Shown: piece by piece, positions 1 to 12,700 of the stretch
How the letters are laid out: each line of letters starts with the position of its first letter
Numbering within the stretch: position 1 is the stretch's first letter
NCBI GenBank assembly: GCA_002118135.1
Contig: BDIU01000381.1
Coordinates: 118,891-182,890 of the forward strand
Reading direction: 5' to 3'
Origin: Trebouxia sp. TZW2008
Lineage: Eukaryota; Chlorophyta; Trebouxiophyceae; Trebouxiales; Trebouxiaceae
DNA length: 64,000 nt
Translations under genes and position numbers: made by a program
Notes under the pieces: generated by a model
The model's input: the letters and a program-made list of their open reading frames with translations, nothing else
Databases searched by the model: none
Told to the model about the DNA's origin: nothing

Positions 1-944
1 TCAGTTGCCGCACACCCTGTCACATGTCTGCACAGACTGTTTGAGCTGTTATCAGTCTGCATGGCTGGTCAGAGAGCAGCATGCACAGTGTGCCCAGCTG
101 GCAGGGCAGGGCTGTCCCGAGCACCTGCGCCTGCCCTTCTCAGCCAGCACGCCCTGCTGCAGGTCAGCTTCATGACAAAGCGTATCTAGCATTGCTGAAA
201 CATCCCGCTGTTACGATGCCAGACACACTCTATCACATGTTTGCCCAGAGTGCATGGGCTATTGTGCAGACCATTTAGATAGCTGCATCATGTAGTAAAA
301 AGTCTGGTGCTTTTGTGCTTGTCAAGATGCTGGATAGCAAGGCATTGAACAGCCATTTCAGCTGCAGATAGCTGTGCAGCATGCAAATCTGACAAGTCAG
401 AGTCAACGTCAACATCCAAATTTGGCAGCCATGCCTGCACCTGATCTGCGCAAATGAAACTGTTACAGCCGTCTGTGCACCTGCGCTCAGGTGCAAAGGC
501 ATGATGTACTTGGCAGAGGTAGTAAGTGGGGACGAATGGACAGTGCCCTACTGTCTGGCATGCGCCTTGGCTCATCCCCTTCAGACCAGCTGCCCTTTCA
601 GAATCCAAGTGCACCATGACGTGCCTCACCTGGAAAGCATAGCGCAGAGCTTTGAGCAGCTGCTGAGGCAGCCTCAACCCCATGGCTCAGGTGCGTCTTG
701 CATCAGTCAAAGTCACTTGCAACATGTGTCTCAAATGAGCATCTGTCAGCTGGATTGCTGCATTTTGTATGTGTATTGATAGCAGATACTCATTCGCTGG
801 CCAATCCTCTAATTCCCTTGTGGCAAGAGGTCACTCACCATCTGGAAAAGCTGTATTTGGTCCTGCTGCTCGTTGCGCTGTCAAAAGCCTATTTGGCTGC
901 AATACAGAGACTCACATGACTAGCGTGTCTTTGTGTCTGCAGTT
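1..944. other. 5' flank or upstream exons of the first gene, unresolved
   Basis: No recognisable protein domain is seen. A plus-strand open stretch at about 501-690 ends in a good donor (ctcag|gtgcgt) and could be an upstream exon of the gene that is clear from 945 onward. The opposite strand is also open over the same bases, so the coding strand cannot be decided by eye. The rest looks like intron or intergenic DNA. Confidence 0.3.
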
Positions 945-3900
945 CCACAGCAGGGCTTGGACCCATCAGGCTTGACGGAAACCAGCAACTATGGATTGCC
1001 AGAGGGCAGCCTAGACACAGGCAGTGCCCTTGACCCCTTTGACTGGTCTCAAGCAACCCCCCTGCCTGAGGCTGACCCCAAAGGGGCTTTAGATGAGGTG
1101 TTGGGTGAAGTGCCTGAGGAGCTGTTGGCCTGCCAGCGAGATGCTGCTTCGCCCCTCAAGCCTACCCCTACTCGATCAGGGTATGGCAACTATCTTTTGC
1201 TTGCATCAAGCCTACCTCTTCTTGATCAGGGTATGCCAAATGTCTCTTGTTGCAGTATGTGAGCACTAGAGTAGAGAAATGACTGCAGCTCACTCATTCT
1301 GGTCATCTACATATGCATTGCAGACAGCATGAAGCTTCATATCATGTCATGTGCAAATAGGCATGACGCGCTTCATATCATGTCATGTGCACTGCTTTGA
1401 CATGGGCTTTGATTGACAGACACTGTGTTGCCACAGATCTCATCTCATCAGCCAGTTAGCGGTTGACGCGATTCAACGCACATCTACAGCAAGGCCCAGC
1501 GCACCTGGGGGGTGTATCGGCTGTTTGAGACTCAATGGTCACTTGGGCATGGGAGCATTTGTCATACACCATAGCTGATACAAATGCTGCATGTACCACA
1601 TGCATTTGCCTGATCAGAGTATGGTGGTGCTGGCATAGGCATAAGGCAGGCAAGACACAAGCTTTGAGGGGCCCAGAGCCTGCCCCCTCAGGGGTGAAGG
1701 GGGGTTACGGCAAAGCCAGCAGCAGCAGTGGGAAGGCTTACACCAGCTCAGGCGGCCAGCCACCACAGCTGCTGCATGCTTGCCACAGCTGTGGGCAGGA
1801 AATGCCTGATGCACAAGGGTGAGTGAGCGCCACCTGCTAGCTGCGCTTCCCAGTTATCATCACCATTCTTGTCAAGATTCAGCATCCTTCCAGAGACAAA
1901 GATCATCGCGCTGCAGTGCTGATAGACTGGATGTGTCTATGCAGTACATTGCCGTAGCACATGCGATCAGCCTAACTCTTGTAAAATCTTGAATGCAACG
2001 GGCACAGTCAAGCTTCAGCAGCACCTCTTCAACATCTCCTATCCCATCAATGCTGGTTTCAGCAGCCTGACTGTACCGATCTACACAGCCACAGCATCAG
2101 CATGCACAATACCAGCTATGCTCAAGTCATAAGAGCTTGTCTCTGTCATTGTTGTTGAGCACATTGCTGTGTGGATGAATGCTGATCAGCTGTAGCATGG
2201 CCTGTCTGATGATCACATTGGCAGCATGCCACAATGCCATTGCCATTGGCATTATAGAAAGAAAAGAGAAAGTCTATGCCGTCGGATGTGGTTAACAGGC
2301 CTCGGACAGATTGTGGCGTCTCTTTGCTCTGGCATTGTAGTAGGGGTGTTGCAGCATGCACTTGATTGCAGAGACTGGCAGAAGGCAACACCCTGTGCAC
2401 ATGCAGGCCTGCCGACAGCACAGATGCTCCTCTTCAGTGTGCTGACTGTGAACAGTCAAGCCTGCCTTCCCGCCAAAACCAGGCGCCCTCATCCTACCCA
2501 GGGCGAGACTTCCCGCCAAGGGATTTCCCGCCACGAGATTTCCCGCCACGCCGCCGCCCAGCCAGTGCGCCTGACCACCTATCTGACGCCAAAGTCGTCA
2601 GCGGGAAAAGGACTCCACGCAAAAGGAGCTTGGCGTCTTTTGAGCAGAGCATGTTGAGTGACCCAGTGGATGCAAGAGACAGGACCAGGGGCAACAGAGA
2701 ACTGTCCAGGGACAACAGCAGCACTGCAAGGGAGCACACTGCACAATTTGAACGTACATCAATGCAGCAAATTTGCTTTTCTGATGCCATAACTATCAGT
2801 ATTTACTGTTGACCTGAACTGCATGGACACCAACAGTTCCTTCTTGTTGTGTTCATAGCTTATCACTTGTCACAATGACACTTGGTCTCTGTAGGGTCAC
2901 TGTCAGCTTGTCTTGTTGATACGAAAGCATTTTATGCATAAGAATACCCCAGGCATGATCTGCATCTTGCATATTGTCAGGGCCACCGTTGCTTTTATGC
3001 TTCAATACACTTTAAGCTTTAAATCTGTACACATGCTGCTCTGTCTGCTCCATGCGCAGTCTGGCTTGACAGCCTTTGTGCTGTGCGTTTACAGGTTTCA
3101 GGGATGAAGAGGATGTAGGGACATCAGGTGCCAGTGAGGAAAGGCCCCAGCCCCATGTGAGGGCTCTTGGCAAGCGCCCTGCGGGCAAGTGGAGCAAGCT
3201 GGGGTCTGATGCTGACTCCCCTCCCGGCAAGAGGGTCAAGACACAAGTGCCTGGAGTCAAGGCAGCTAATGGTCAGTCTCCTGTCTGTGCACATGTCTAT
3301 CAGCCCCATTTCCTCTGCTTCAATGCCTAGTGGTGTATGCTCATTCCCGTGCCGGCAAGAGGGTCAAGACAGAAGTGCCAGGGTCCAAAGCAGCCAATGG
3401 TCAATCCCCTTGCATCTGCACATGTATTCACATCATTTGCTTGAAGAAATAACAGCCTTTGTTCTTAAGACTTGATCCTCACATCATTTTGTGCTCACTC
3501 AGCAGCATCAATGCCAACATCAGTGCACTGTGCCTTCTTGCCATGGACCCGTATGGTGTCCACAAGGCCGCATATGCAGCTGCATTGTTGATGACTACAG
3601 CTTCCAGCCTTTGCCCGGGCACAGATTTGCATCACACTGGTGTCATACGCATGCTTGTGAACGAGGACACCAGACATGGCTTCCTCTGGCTGTGCACAAA
3701 ATCACAAGCAATCTATTGCACTGAGTACTGGTCACTTACTGCATGCATATCATGTCAAAAACATGTTCACAAATAATGCTATCCGTCTGGACCTACATTC
3801 CACCTGGGCCCATGCTCAACTCAGCCTCATCCAGACTGGCATGCGTAAAAGATGTAGAGATTGGTGTCATTTTCTTCAGTCATGGCTAGCAGTGAGAAGC

Positions 3901-6900
3901 ATGCTGACAGTTACGCTGTGTGCACAGGGACCTACATTCCACCTGGGCCAATGCTCAACTCAGCCTCGACCAGACTGGCTTGCCTAGAAGATGTAGAGAT
4001 TGATGTCAGCGCTCAGGGCAATGCTAGGCGCCTGTTTCGGCGGCGGGTGTTTGCCCCTGAGGACAACAGAGATGAACGCTACCTGACTGCTAGTGATGTT
4101 GTCAAGGTGAGCCATCCTACTGATTCACTGCTGCTGCTGCTGCTGCTGCTGCATCATGCAGTTGTCAGCTTTTGCATCGCGCAGTGTTATGCCATACGTC
4201 AAACATACTTGATTTCGGTGTCGGGACCAAGGTGCCAGCAACAGCATTGACTGTGCATACTGTGCATGATTTGGTAGTGCTTGAGTCTTGGAGTCTATAG
4301 CAGCACTTGGGTTTTGAGATCAACATCAGTGCCAGCAACATCATTCACCACTTGACATCTGAACATGCATGTTTTCAAAGTCTTTCAACCTGGTACAGGG
4401 CTCGGGTTTTGACCAACACAAGTGCCAGCAACATCATTGACCGCTGGAGTCGCGAGGCATGCGCCACAACAACAGCAATGGGACCAATCTGCCCACGCTA
4501 GAGCTGCATGACCATGTTGCAGCAGAGTGAACAACAAAAGTGCATGCAACCCTTTTACATTGATCCATCTGCTGCAGGGCTCTGGTTTTGAGACCAACAC
4601 AAGTGCCAGCAACATCATTGACCGGTGGACTCGGGAGGCATGCGCAATCATCGTGCGCCACAACACCCGCAATGGCACCGATCTGCCCATGCCAGAGCTG
4701 CCGGCACGTGCCTACTGTGCAGGCATGGCTAGCAGCTGCTATGTGCTCAAGTCTGTGGATGTGGACATGCTCATGCTCCCTGGTGTTCTCAAAGAAGACC
4801 TCAGGTAAACTAATTACACAAGATTACTATGACTGTGATCATGTTCATGAACACTACTGTCTTTACTTTGTTTACTTTTCACACCAGCGTCATGGTCATT
4901 ATTACCAAGATATCAATGTCTATCGTCATTATGATTTGCACAGTAAACCACGACAGCAGTCTGTTCATTACTTTGGCAATGCATCATTCGCTGAGGCTGC
5001 ATGCGCATATGCAGAGGGATTCTGCAGAGCTTCATTGCAAGTGTCTGGCTGCGGTCAGCACATGCACCATCCAAAGGCCCTCCCCAACAGCCCTCCAAGG
5101 GGCTTGCCCAACAGCCCTTGCCTGACAGGACCCCATGCCATGGCAGGGCAGGATTTGTTGTTAGCTGCATTGTTTGGCAATGCGTCATTAGCTGAGGCTG
5201 CATGTGCGTGTGCAGGGGAAATCTGCAGCGATTCATTGCAAATGTGTGGCCGCGGTCAGCACATGCGCCATCCAAGGGCCTTCCCCAGCAGCCTTCCAAG
5301 GGCCTTTCCCAACAGCCCTTGCCTGAAAGGACCCCACGGCAGGGCAGGGCAGGATCCCGACTGCCCTCAGCTCAGCCCTCCCATCCAGCTAATGGCATCA
5401 ATAGGTACGACGCAGAAAAGACTTGGCTAAACTTCCTCAAGTCCAAGACAGACCGTGTGAGATGAAGCAGAATCAAGCAATGCTGCAGAGCATTAGCGCT
5501 TGTTCATTGACACGCATAACTTGCTCTGGCACACCGCCCTCAGCTACAAGCCTTCCACGTACTGCTTTGAATGGCGAGCTGTGTGTTGTCAACAACATCA
5601 GCCCAAATGTGTCAGGTGCTTACTTGCTGCCAGTCCCTAGCTTGGTGGTCTCAAGCATATTGGTCAGACTTTGTATTCTGATGACTGTCAAATAGCTCAT
5701 AGATTTGAAATTTTGTCAGACCACCCCATGCAGAAATGTAATGATGGGCTTTGTTGTGTGACATAGGAGCAGGCCAGGAAGCAGCAGCAGCAGGGCAGAT
5801 CCCTCATGGGGCAGGACTGATGCCAATGGCTCTTCCTGGGGCAGGGCTGAACCCAACGGCCCTTCCTGGGGCAGGACCGATGCCAGCGGCCCTGGTCTGC
5901 AGAGAGTCCTGAGGAGGCGTGACTCAAGAAACCGCAGCATGCAAGAAAGCAGAGATGACAGCTGGCACCCAGAGGAGGGCGCACGCATGGGTTATAGTGA
6001 TAGTCAAGGTGCATGCTTTTTCTCATCATTCATGCTCTCTTGCTTGTCTAAACCCTATGTTCCTAGGTATGAGTCTATGTGTCTATGTATGTACATATCT
6101 ATGATCCTGTCTATCATGTTCCTGTGTATGTACGTATGTTTGTTCCTACATGTGTACTTGAGCGCAACTATTCTGTGTGAAAGAGAATGAAGGCTTGCTG
6201 CATTTGAGCTGTGTTGTACTGTCTTCTATCTGAGCACAAGGAAACTCAGAATTCCTTCATGCGTCTCATCACATCTGGCAGTAGACCTGACATCACTTCT
6301 CACTGCTGCTTGCAACATCGAGAGCACAATGTAAGCAGTGGCTGAATGCTGAAGCGTCACGCATCTTGCATTATCCAAAGATTTTGCTTGCAGGCTTGGA
6401 TGTGCTGGCAGGCCTAGCAGAGTCTGCCCTGTGTGAAGAACAGCTAGACTGGGACAACACCGAAGAGCATCAGCATGATCCCAAGCCCAACAGCCCTACT
6501 CAGGGCAGGTCCTGGCCAGGCCCAGCCCTGCAGGGCTTCCCCCAACAGCCCTCTCAGTCACAGCACCATCACCAATACGAAGAGCTGCTGTACAATCACC
6601 GCAGAGCCCAGTCAGCACATCAGCATCAGCAAGCTTCCAGGCAGCTTCCAGAGCAGGCTCAGCATCAGTCATCACCGCCAACCTCACCCAGATTAGCTCA
6701 ACCCCCCCGCCCTGCACCACTGGCCCCACCTGAGGGGTCAGTGCCAACCCCACCCTCAGAGCAGTTCCTCAATCACAGGCAGGAGCAGGGACAAAATCAA
6801 GCGCACTTGGCAAATCCGAGGGGACAGACTCAGCCCTCAGCATATGCTCAGCACCATGCTGTGACTCACCCCCATGCAGTGACTCAGCCGTCCTCGTATG

Positions 6901-8972
6901 CTCAGCACCATGCTGTGAGTCAGCCGCCACAGCTACCGCTGCAACTGCAAGGGCAGCTGCCTGAGGCGCTTCCTGTGGCACCTGCATCTGAAGGCATCAT
7001 CCGTCCTCAAGCAGTCAGATCTCAGGGCTTGACCCTGCACAGGGGCTTCCCCCAGAACGGCCCTATGGTTTTGCCCACGCCCCCCTTTGACTCAGCGCAC
7101 CCAAGCTTGTTCCAGAAACCGTTTGCATCCCAGGCGCCAAACTTGGGTCAGAGGCTCAATGCTAGCGCTTCAAACGCAGCATTTCTGCCTCCCAGCCTGC
7201 TGACACAAGCACCTCTGAGTCATGCCAGCAAGCTTGCCTTGAGTCAACCAGGTCTTACACCCCAAAATGGCTCCGAAACCAGATCTGAAGTCCCCTCCGC
7301 GGGCAGTAACATCCTTCATGGACCAGGCTTTGCACAGGCCGTTCCATCAGGCAATGCTCCAGCACAAGCTGATCCCAGGCCTGATCCAAGGGCCAGCGAT
7401 GGCAGGGCACAACCCATGCAGCAGGAGAAGGGCCCCTCTGGCCCATTACCTGTACCAAAGGCTGCATCTAATGAACGGCAGCTGGCTCAGAGCAATCAAA
7501 TTCAGCACCCTGTGTTGCAGTCTGGGCCTGCTTCTACTGAACAGCCACTAGCTCAGAGCAGCCATGCTCAGCATGCTTTGTTGCAGCCTGGGTTTGCTGC
7601 AACCGAGCAGCAGACAGGCCACAACAGTCAGCCGCAGTACCCTTCGCTGGGTGCTTTGCCCAAGGTGAGATTCCTTTCTTTGATCTCAGTACACTTTTGA
7701 TGTAGCAGGGTCGCTAAGCGCGCTGGATCTGGCTTGTTTTGCAAGTGCTCAAGGTAAGCTCCTGTGTCTGCAATGTGTCTTTGCCTCCACACTGCAGTGC
7801 AAGCCAGGTTACTTACACACCATGCATGCTGACAGTCCACAACCCAGTTTGTTGCCCATGCTGTGGGTTGCTGACATCTCAGCTCGACATGTTGACATCA
7901 AGCTGGCATTCTCCTTGCTTGGAGCTGCTTGACTCATCCATTCAACTCACCAGCTGAGACAAACATCAGCTTGGTCTTCACAACACAGGACATGCACAAG
8001 CTGGTGGACTGATGCGCTTGTATGCAGGATCTGCACTGGCCACCCTCCAATGGCTTTGCAGCTCAGCTGCAGTCCCTTCGCGCTGCCACCAATGCAGGCC
8101 AAGCAGGGCTGGCCCCCGCAGCCGCAGCTAACAGCCCTAACACTGCCCCAAGGTCAGAACCCCAGCAGCTACAATCCCTCATCAACTCTGACCAGCAACC
8201 AGCCCCACATGCACGTGAGCAGCAGCAGTCACAGCAGCAGTCACAGCAGCAGTCACAACAGCAGTCACAGCTGCAATCTCAGCTGCAAGCTCGGCATCTT
8301 GCCCAGTCTCACGGTCATATAAATGCATCTGTCTTGCAGTCAAGTCAAGCACTGCCAATCTCCTGGCAAGACTCAAGACAGACCAACAGCAAAGCCAGCG
8401 CACACAACAGCATCATTCCAATCTCGCAGACTGCACAGCAGGCAAAGCAGCATCCAGGGGTTCTGGGCAGTGCAAGACCTAGTGAGGCAGGGCGGTCTGG
8501 TGCAGCCCCAGCAGGGGCAGGGCAGGATGGCGCTGCTAGGGCAGGGGGCTGCACAGGGGTCACAGTCAGCAAGCAAGCTGCAGGGCAGGGCGTAGGGCAG
8601 GGCCAAGGGCAGAATCAAGGTTCAGAGCAGGGTCAGGGGCAGAGCAAAGGGCTGCCACAAGGACAGCCACAGGTCATTGTGCAGGATTATCACCCTATCA
8701 GTCACCCGTCAGAATATGCAGCTCAGCATGCACAGCAGGCTCAGCACGCACAGCAACCTCAGCCAAATGCTTCATGGTATGTGGAACAGCTGCCTGACAG
8801 TCAGTGGGTGTGTGTGATGCAAGATGGTGCAAAATTGACCTTGCAACAGCTGTACTACACCCTGGAGCATGTGGGGAAGAGTCTGCCTCAGGACAAATAC
8901 GAAGCTTTGAACATGATGATAAAGCAGCTGACCAGCTGCAGAGACAAAAGTGATGAGAAACAGGTTTCATGA
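945..8972 (+). CDS. Uncharacterised Gln/Pro/Ser-rich, probably nuclear protein; multi-exon
   Basis: I do not recognise the family. Exons read as: about 945-1181 (acidic, Pro-rich); about 1637-1819, ending with a CHSCGQ motif; about 2397-2715, opening with CADCEQ, so the two may form a split C2..C2 zinc-binding element; about 3096-3270 (basic, a GKRVK patch resembling a nuclear localisation signal); 3927-4107; about 4577-4807; about 5216-5404; about 5770-6008; about 6395-7664; about 8026-8972. The most structured part, probably a folded domain, is the 3927-5404 set (FRRRVFAPEDNRDERYL; NIIDRWTREACAIIV). The last two long exons are dominated by Gln, Pro, Ser and His, ending in a compact segment (QQLYYTLEHVGKSLPQDKYE) before the TGA at 8970-8972. 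Composition suggests a transcription or chromatin co-factor, but that is inference. Several introns carry degenerate copies of neighbouring exon ends. The true N terminus may lie further upstream. Confidence 0.55.
1204..1250 (+). repeat. Exon-end echo (donor side)
   Basis: This stretch repeats the end of the preceding exon and its donor (1158-1200): both contain 'aagcctacc', then 'gatcagggtatg'. The copy is degenerate and lies inside the intron directly after the true exon end. Confidence 0.7.
2503..2551 (+). repeat. In-frame 15-bp tandem repeat encoding RDFPP units
   Basis: Three adjacent 15-bp units encode R-D-F-P-P three times inside the 2397-2715 exon. This is low-complexity expansion in coding sequence. 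Confidence 0.8.
3340..3429 (+). repeat. Exon-end echo (donor side) of the exon ending near 3270
   Basis: About 90 bp matches 3220-3300 at high identity, covering the 'ggcaagagggtcaagaca' coding end, the donor (aatg|gtcagt in the true copy, aatggtcaat in the echo) and the first intron bases. It lies in the intron just downstream of the real junction. Confidence 0.85.
3788..3871 (+). repeat. Exon-start echo (acceptor side) of exon 3927-4107
   Basis: The sequence repeats the first about 84 bp of the 3927 exon with around 90% identity, beginning 'ggacctacattccacctggg'. It lies in the intron upstream. Substitutions spoil the frame relative to the real exon. Confidence 0.9.
4128..4152 (+). repeat. 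(CTG)8 microsatellite in intron
   Basis: A pure CTG run lies about 20 bp inside the intron following the donor at 4108 (gtcaag|gtgagc). Confidence 0.9.
4308..4513 (+). repeat. Two exon-start echoes of exon 4577-4807
   Basis: Two degenerate copies of the start of the 4577 exon lie in tandem upstream, at about 4308-4355 and 4395-4513. All three share 'agtgccagcaacatcatt'. The nearer copy continues through the conserved region encoding the DRW..REAC segment with indels. Only the third copy keeps a long open frame and a donor (ctcag|gtaaac). Confidence 0.9.
4975..5156 (+). repeat. Approx. 180-bp exon echo upstream of exon 5216-5404
   Basis: Positions 4975-5156 and 5172-5358 are about 85% identical, both running from 'ggcaatgc' through a Pro/Ser/Gln-rich coding stretch to 'gcagggcaggat'. 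The copy includes the acceptor region and most of the exon. The second copy leads on to the donor at about 5404 and is taken as the functional exon. Confidence 0.85.
5804..5893 (+). repeat. In-frame 30-bp tandem repeat, three units
   Basis: Three 30-bp units encode a decapeptide of the form S-W-G-R-T-D-A-N-G-S with small variations. The repeat is within the exon at about 5770-6008 and adds disordered, Ser/Gly-rich sequence. Confidence 0.85.
8216..8280 (+). repeat. Coding 9-bp repeat (Gln-Gln-Ser)
   Basis: Repeats of cagcagtca encode a QQSQQQS tract in the final exon of the first gene. Confidence 0.85.
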
Positions 8973-9781
8973 GCAGCCCAAGAATGCAGACCAGTCCCCG
9001 ATCTGCATGTGGTCTGACCACTATACCACATGCAGTCTGATCTCGTGCAGACTTGTGTATTGGTTTATAGACTTACATTCGTGTTCTGTCTGCTAATCGA
9101 ATAAATTTTGCTGAAGCTGCACTTTGCTTTTCCTGACATGTCACTGCTCCTTGCATGACGTTTGTGCAGCATGCAAGTCAGCATTGCCAATGCAGCAGTA
9201 TAAGTTCATCTTTGCAACGCTCAGCAATAAATAACACTGCACTGGTGTAAGACTGGACATATGAGGCTTGCCTACTTGAGCAAAGCACCAGCTTCCAAAT
9301 CACGCTGAAGAGTCGATGTCATTCCTGGTCTGGTCAAATTCATAAGACTGACTCACTCTGATCACACCACAGAAGCATGCGAGGCCTTTCTTCTTCTCCT
9401 TGCAGATGCATTGACTCAAGTGAAGTGCACAGGATTTACGTTTATGTCATGTTTTACAATTAAGAGCTTGCCTTCTCAAACACTACGTTTCTGGTTAGGG
9501 CAGGCGGCCAGAGACCACACCTTTACGTATACGCTTCAAACTGCACTTTTCTGTCATAATGACTTGCACACCAATGACACAGTACAACTCACATCATTGT
9601 TCATCATATTGTCATTACTCCTTCAACAATGTCCAGACGCAAGGCATGGCAGACGCCGCTTCAAGAGGCCACGGGCAATCGGCATCATTGTCTGTGAGCA
9701 GTCAATGACCATACTCCCCATTGCAGTGACTGATACATGGAGATACTAGCGCATTGCATACTACATATTGCGTATGGTAAT
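8973..9781. other. Intergenic, between convergent genes
   Basis: This is the 3' flank shared by the plus-strand gene ending at 8972 and the minus-strand gene ending at 9782. An AATAAA hexamer lies at 9100-9105. No coding sequence is recognised. Confidence 0.5.
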
Positions 9782-12700
9782 TCACTGCATGTGACGTGCC
9801 TCTTTCCCTGCTGTCAAGCTAGCCCTGCTGGCCCGCATGCTTGCCCTTGTGCTGGATGCACCAACTGCTGCAGTTGGAGCTGTCCTGCCCGCCCCAATCA
9901 AGCTGTCACCTCCCAGAGTTTGTTGCTTCCCAGCCTTTGCCATGGGACTCTTTCCCTGCTGCTCCAAAGCCACACCCCAGTCTAGAGATGATCTTGTCAG
10001 TAGCCTTGCAGGGCTCTGTTTGACTGCTTGCATGCCATGTGAGTCAGCAGCTGAGCTTGATGACCTACTGGAGTCCTTAGCACTGGTGGATGCACCACTC
10101 TGATCCGGCATCCCATGCACGGCTTCAGCCAACATGTTGACATCTGCACTGCCACTGGATGTGCATGCTGGAGGATTGTCAGCAGATGCCATGTTCATGT
10201 CGTTTGCCAACCTGCTGTCTCTTTGCAGTGGATCACCCAAGGCAGAAGTTGATCTCCCAGCTGTCATGTCATTTGCCGGCCTGCTATCTCTTGCCAGTAC
10301 GTCCGCCACAGCAGAAGCTGCTTTGCCAGATGCAGCAGATGATCTGCCAGTTGCATTAGATGATCTGCCAGCTGTCCACACTGAGCCTACTCGCTGCTTA
10401 GGCGTGAGCTGGCGAGCTGAGTTCTGATTGCTTCTGCTGCTCAAGGCTCTCTTGTTGCCTGTCAGCCTGTTGCTGCTGGCTTTGCTGACGCGCATGCTAC
10501 CCAGCACTGGTGGGTTTGTCCGCTGCCTCAATGGACTGGTGCTCAAGATTGGTGAGATTGTCCGCTGCCTGGGTGGACTTGGGCTGCGGCTGATGCTTGG
10601 ACTCTCTGATGGTGTTGCGCCGTCTGTAGCATCAAGCTCTTGCTTTCTCTCCCTACACAGCCAGCATATTGATCTCAAGAAGCGAAAGATTTGGAGAGAT
10701 CCAAGTCTTGAGTGATCCACATTCTGATGGGGGTTGCACCAAATGTCGCATCAAACATTTGCGGTCTCTGCCTACACCCACAGCACGCTCAGCTGTTTTT
10801 GCTGTCCAAGCCATTCTACAAAAACTGGTGGTGTCCTATATGTGGATTGCGTTTCAGCAAGAAGCAAATAACCGTCATAGCGAAGATTTCAACAGGCAGA
10901 CAGGCAGAAGGTTGAGACAGGTGCAAAGGCCATTGTTTTGCGCGTACAGTAGGGGTAAGTGCTGTTGAGCTTCGCAAGGGACACGGCGCAATTGTTCTGT
11001 CCCTAGACCACCTGCACTACAGAATCACTTGATGCAGATGCGACATGTGCCTGTCTTGCAGACAAAGGCATTTTGCCAGCGTGCTGCTACATGATGCAGG
11101 CTCATCAAGCCAATCATGGCTATGCAACACAGCAATGTAGACACTGCTACAAGCCGCAAGCACCAGGTGCTTACATAGGGAGAGTACAGCAGCAAGCATT
11201 TTCGCATCTGAACCCCAGTCACGACAGTGCGCTGAGCTGGCTGTCTAGGAAAGCAAGAGACTCACCCTAAGCGCATGTGCAAAGCAGCGAGCTCATGCTC
11301 TAGCCTGTTGATGTCAGCCTGCTGCTGTACCACTTGCTGCTGCAGAGCTTCAGTGCACTGATCCTGACCTGGGTTGGCTAGCAATGGTGGCGTGGCACTT
11401 CTTTCAGGGCTCTCGACCTGCAGCACATCATCATCATCATCATCATCATCATCTTGCTTGCTGATGACCTCATGTGCAAACTGTGGTGATGCTGTGACGG
11501 GATGTGTACGCGTCTCCTTGACATGCATATCAGGGGCTGGCTGGATGGGATTGAAATCAATGCATAAATAAAAATTGCATTAAAGAGTCAATATGCAAGC
11601 ACAAGCACACAGAAGTGGCCAACTATGACGTCAAAGCACATGACACACAAAGCACTCTGACATTAAAACCCATGCACTTGATCTTTGTTCAAAAAGGCAC
11701 CCTCCAAAACAGTGTCAATGTAAGGGACAAGGGAACTGGACAGTTCGGCCATACAACTCAAAATCATCGAGTGTCGTCGTGCATATCAGGCCAAAGCATT
11801 TGCAGCACACCTGCAGGGGGCTGAGGGCAGTTCTGGCCTGTCCCAATGACCTTCTTTCCAGAGACACCTCTGACAAGGCTTGCCTAGGTGGCTGCTGTTG
11901 CCTGCTTTCTTGCTGCTGTGTGAGTGTTGCCTTAAAAGCACCTGACCTCTTCTGGACCTGAAGAGCAGTTGCTGGCTTCAGCCCTCTGCCCCTGCCATCC
12001 AGACTCAGCCTCACTCTGGCTTTGGTCCCGGCATCAGCCCCCTTCAGGGCGGTTGCAACCGCCCTTGGCCCTTGCCCCTGTGGCCCTGCCCTGCCGTGCA
12101 GCCTTAGGTCTGTCTCAGAGCGTGAGGCAGCTGGTGCAGCAGCTGCTGAAGTGCCTGTGTGGTGCTCTTCTGCTTCAGAGAGGAGCTCATGATGGGCAAT
12201 TACTGACCCTGGCAGCTGCGCCTGAAGCTGTGTGACTAAGCCTCTCAGTAAGGCGATGTCAGCATCACGCTTTGCTAGCTCAGCAGCTTGTGTCTGTTTG
12301 AAAGCCTGCAGGCTGTCTGCAAATGCAGCTGTCTGTGCGTCTCTGTGTGCCTCCGCCTGGGCTGTTCTGGATGATTCAGCGTGGGCTGCTTTTGCTGTGT
12401 CAGCGCTCAGTGACTCAAGCTTAGTCACCTTCTCTTGCAGCTTCAGCAGCGCCTGTTGACAAGCAATATCATGTCTGATTGTTTGAGCCGTGGCAAGCAC
12501 ATTGATTTGATGCATGTTTGCAGATGCGCAAACAGACATGATGATACACGGTATTAAAGGTCTGATGCAGGCTGTCAAACATGCACTTATCGAGAATGTC
12601 AGATTGAGCTGTTCTGGAAAACGAATGCATCAGGATACAGCAATGATTGAACTGCAACTTGTTTTCTTGCCAGCTTTATACAGCATGCCTCATCCATCTG

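Noticed and set aside
4588..5430. A 280-codon open frame on the plus strand
   Set aside because: It reads straight through an exon donor, an intron and an exon echo in a different frame from the conserved exons. The length is due to GC-rich repeats.
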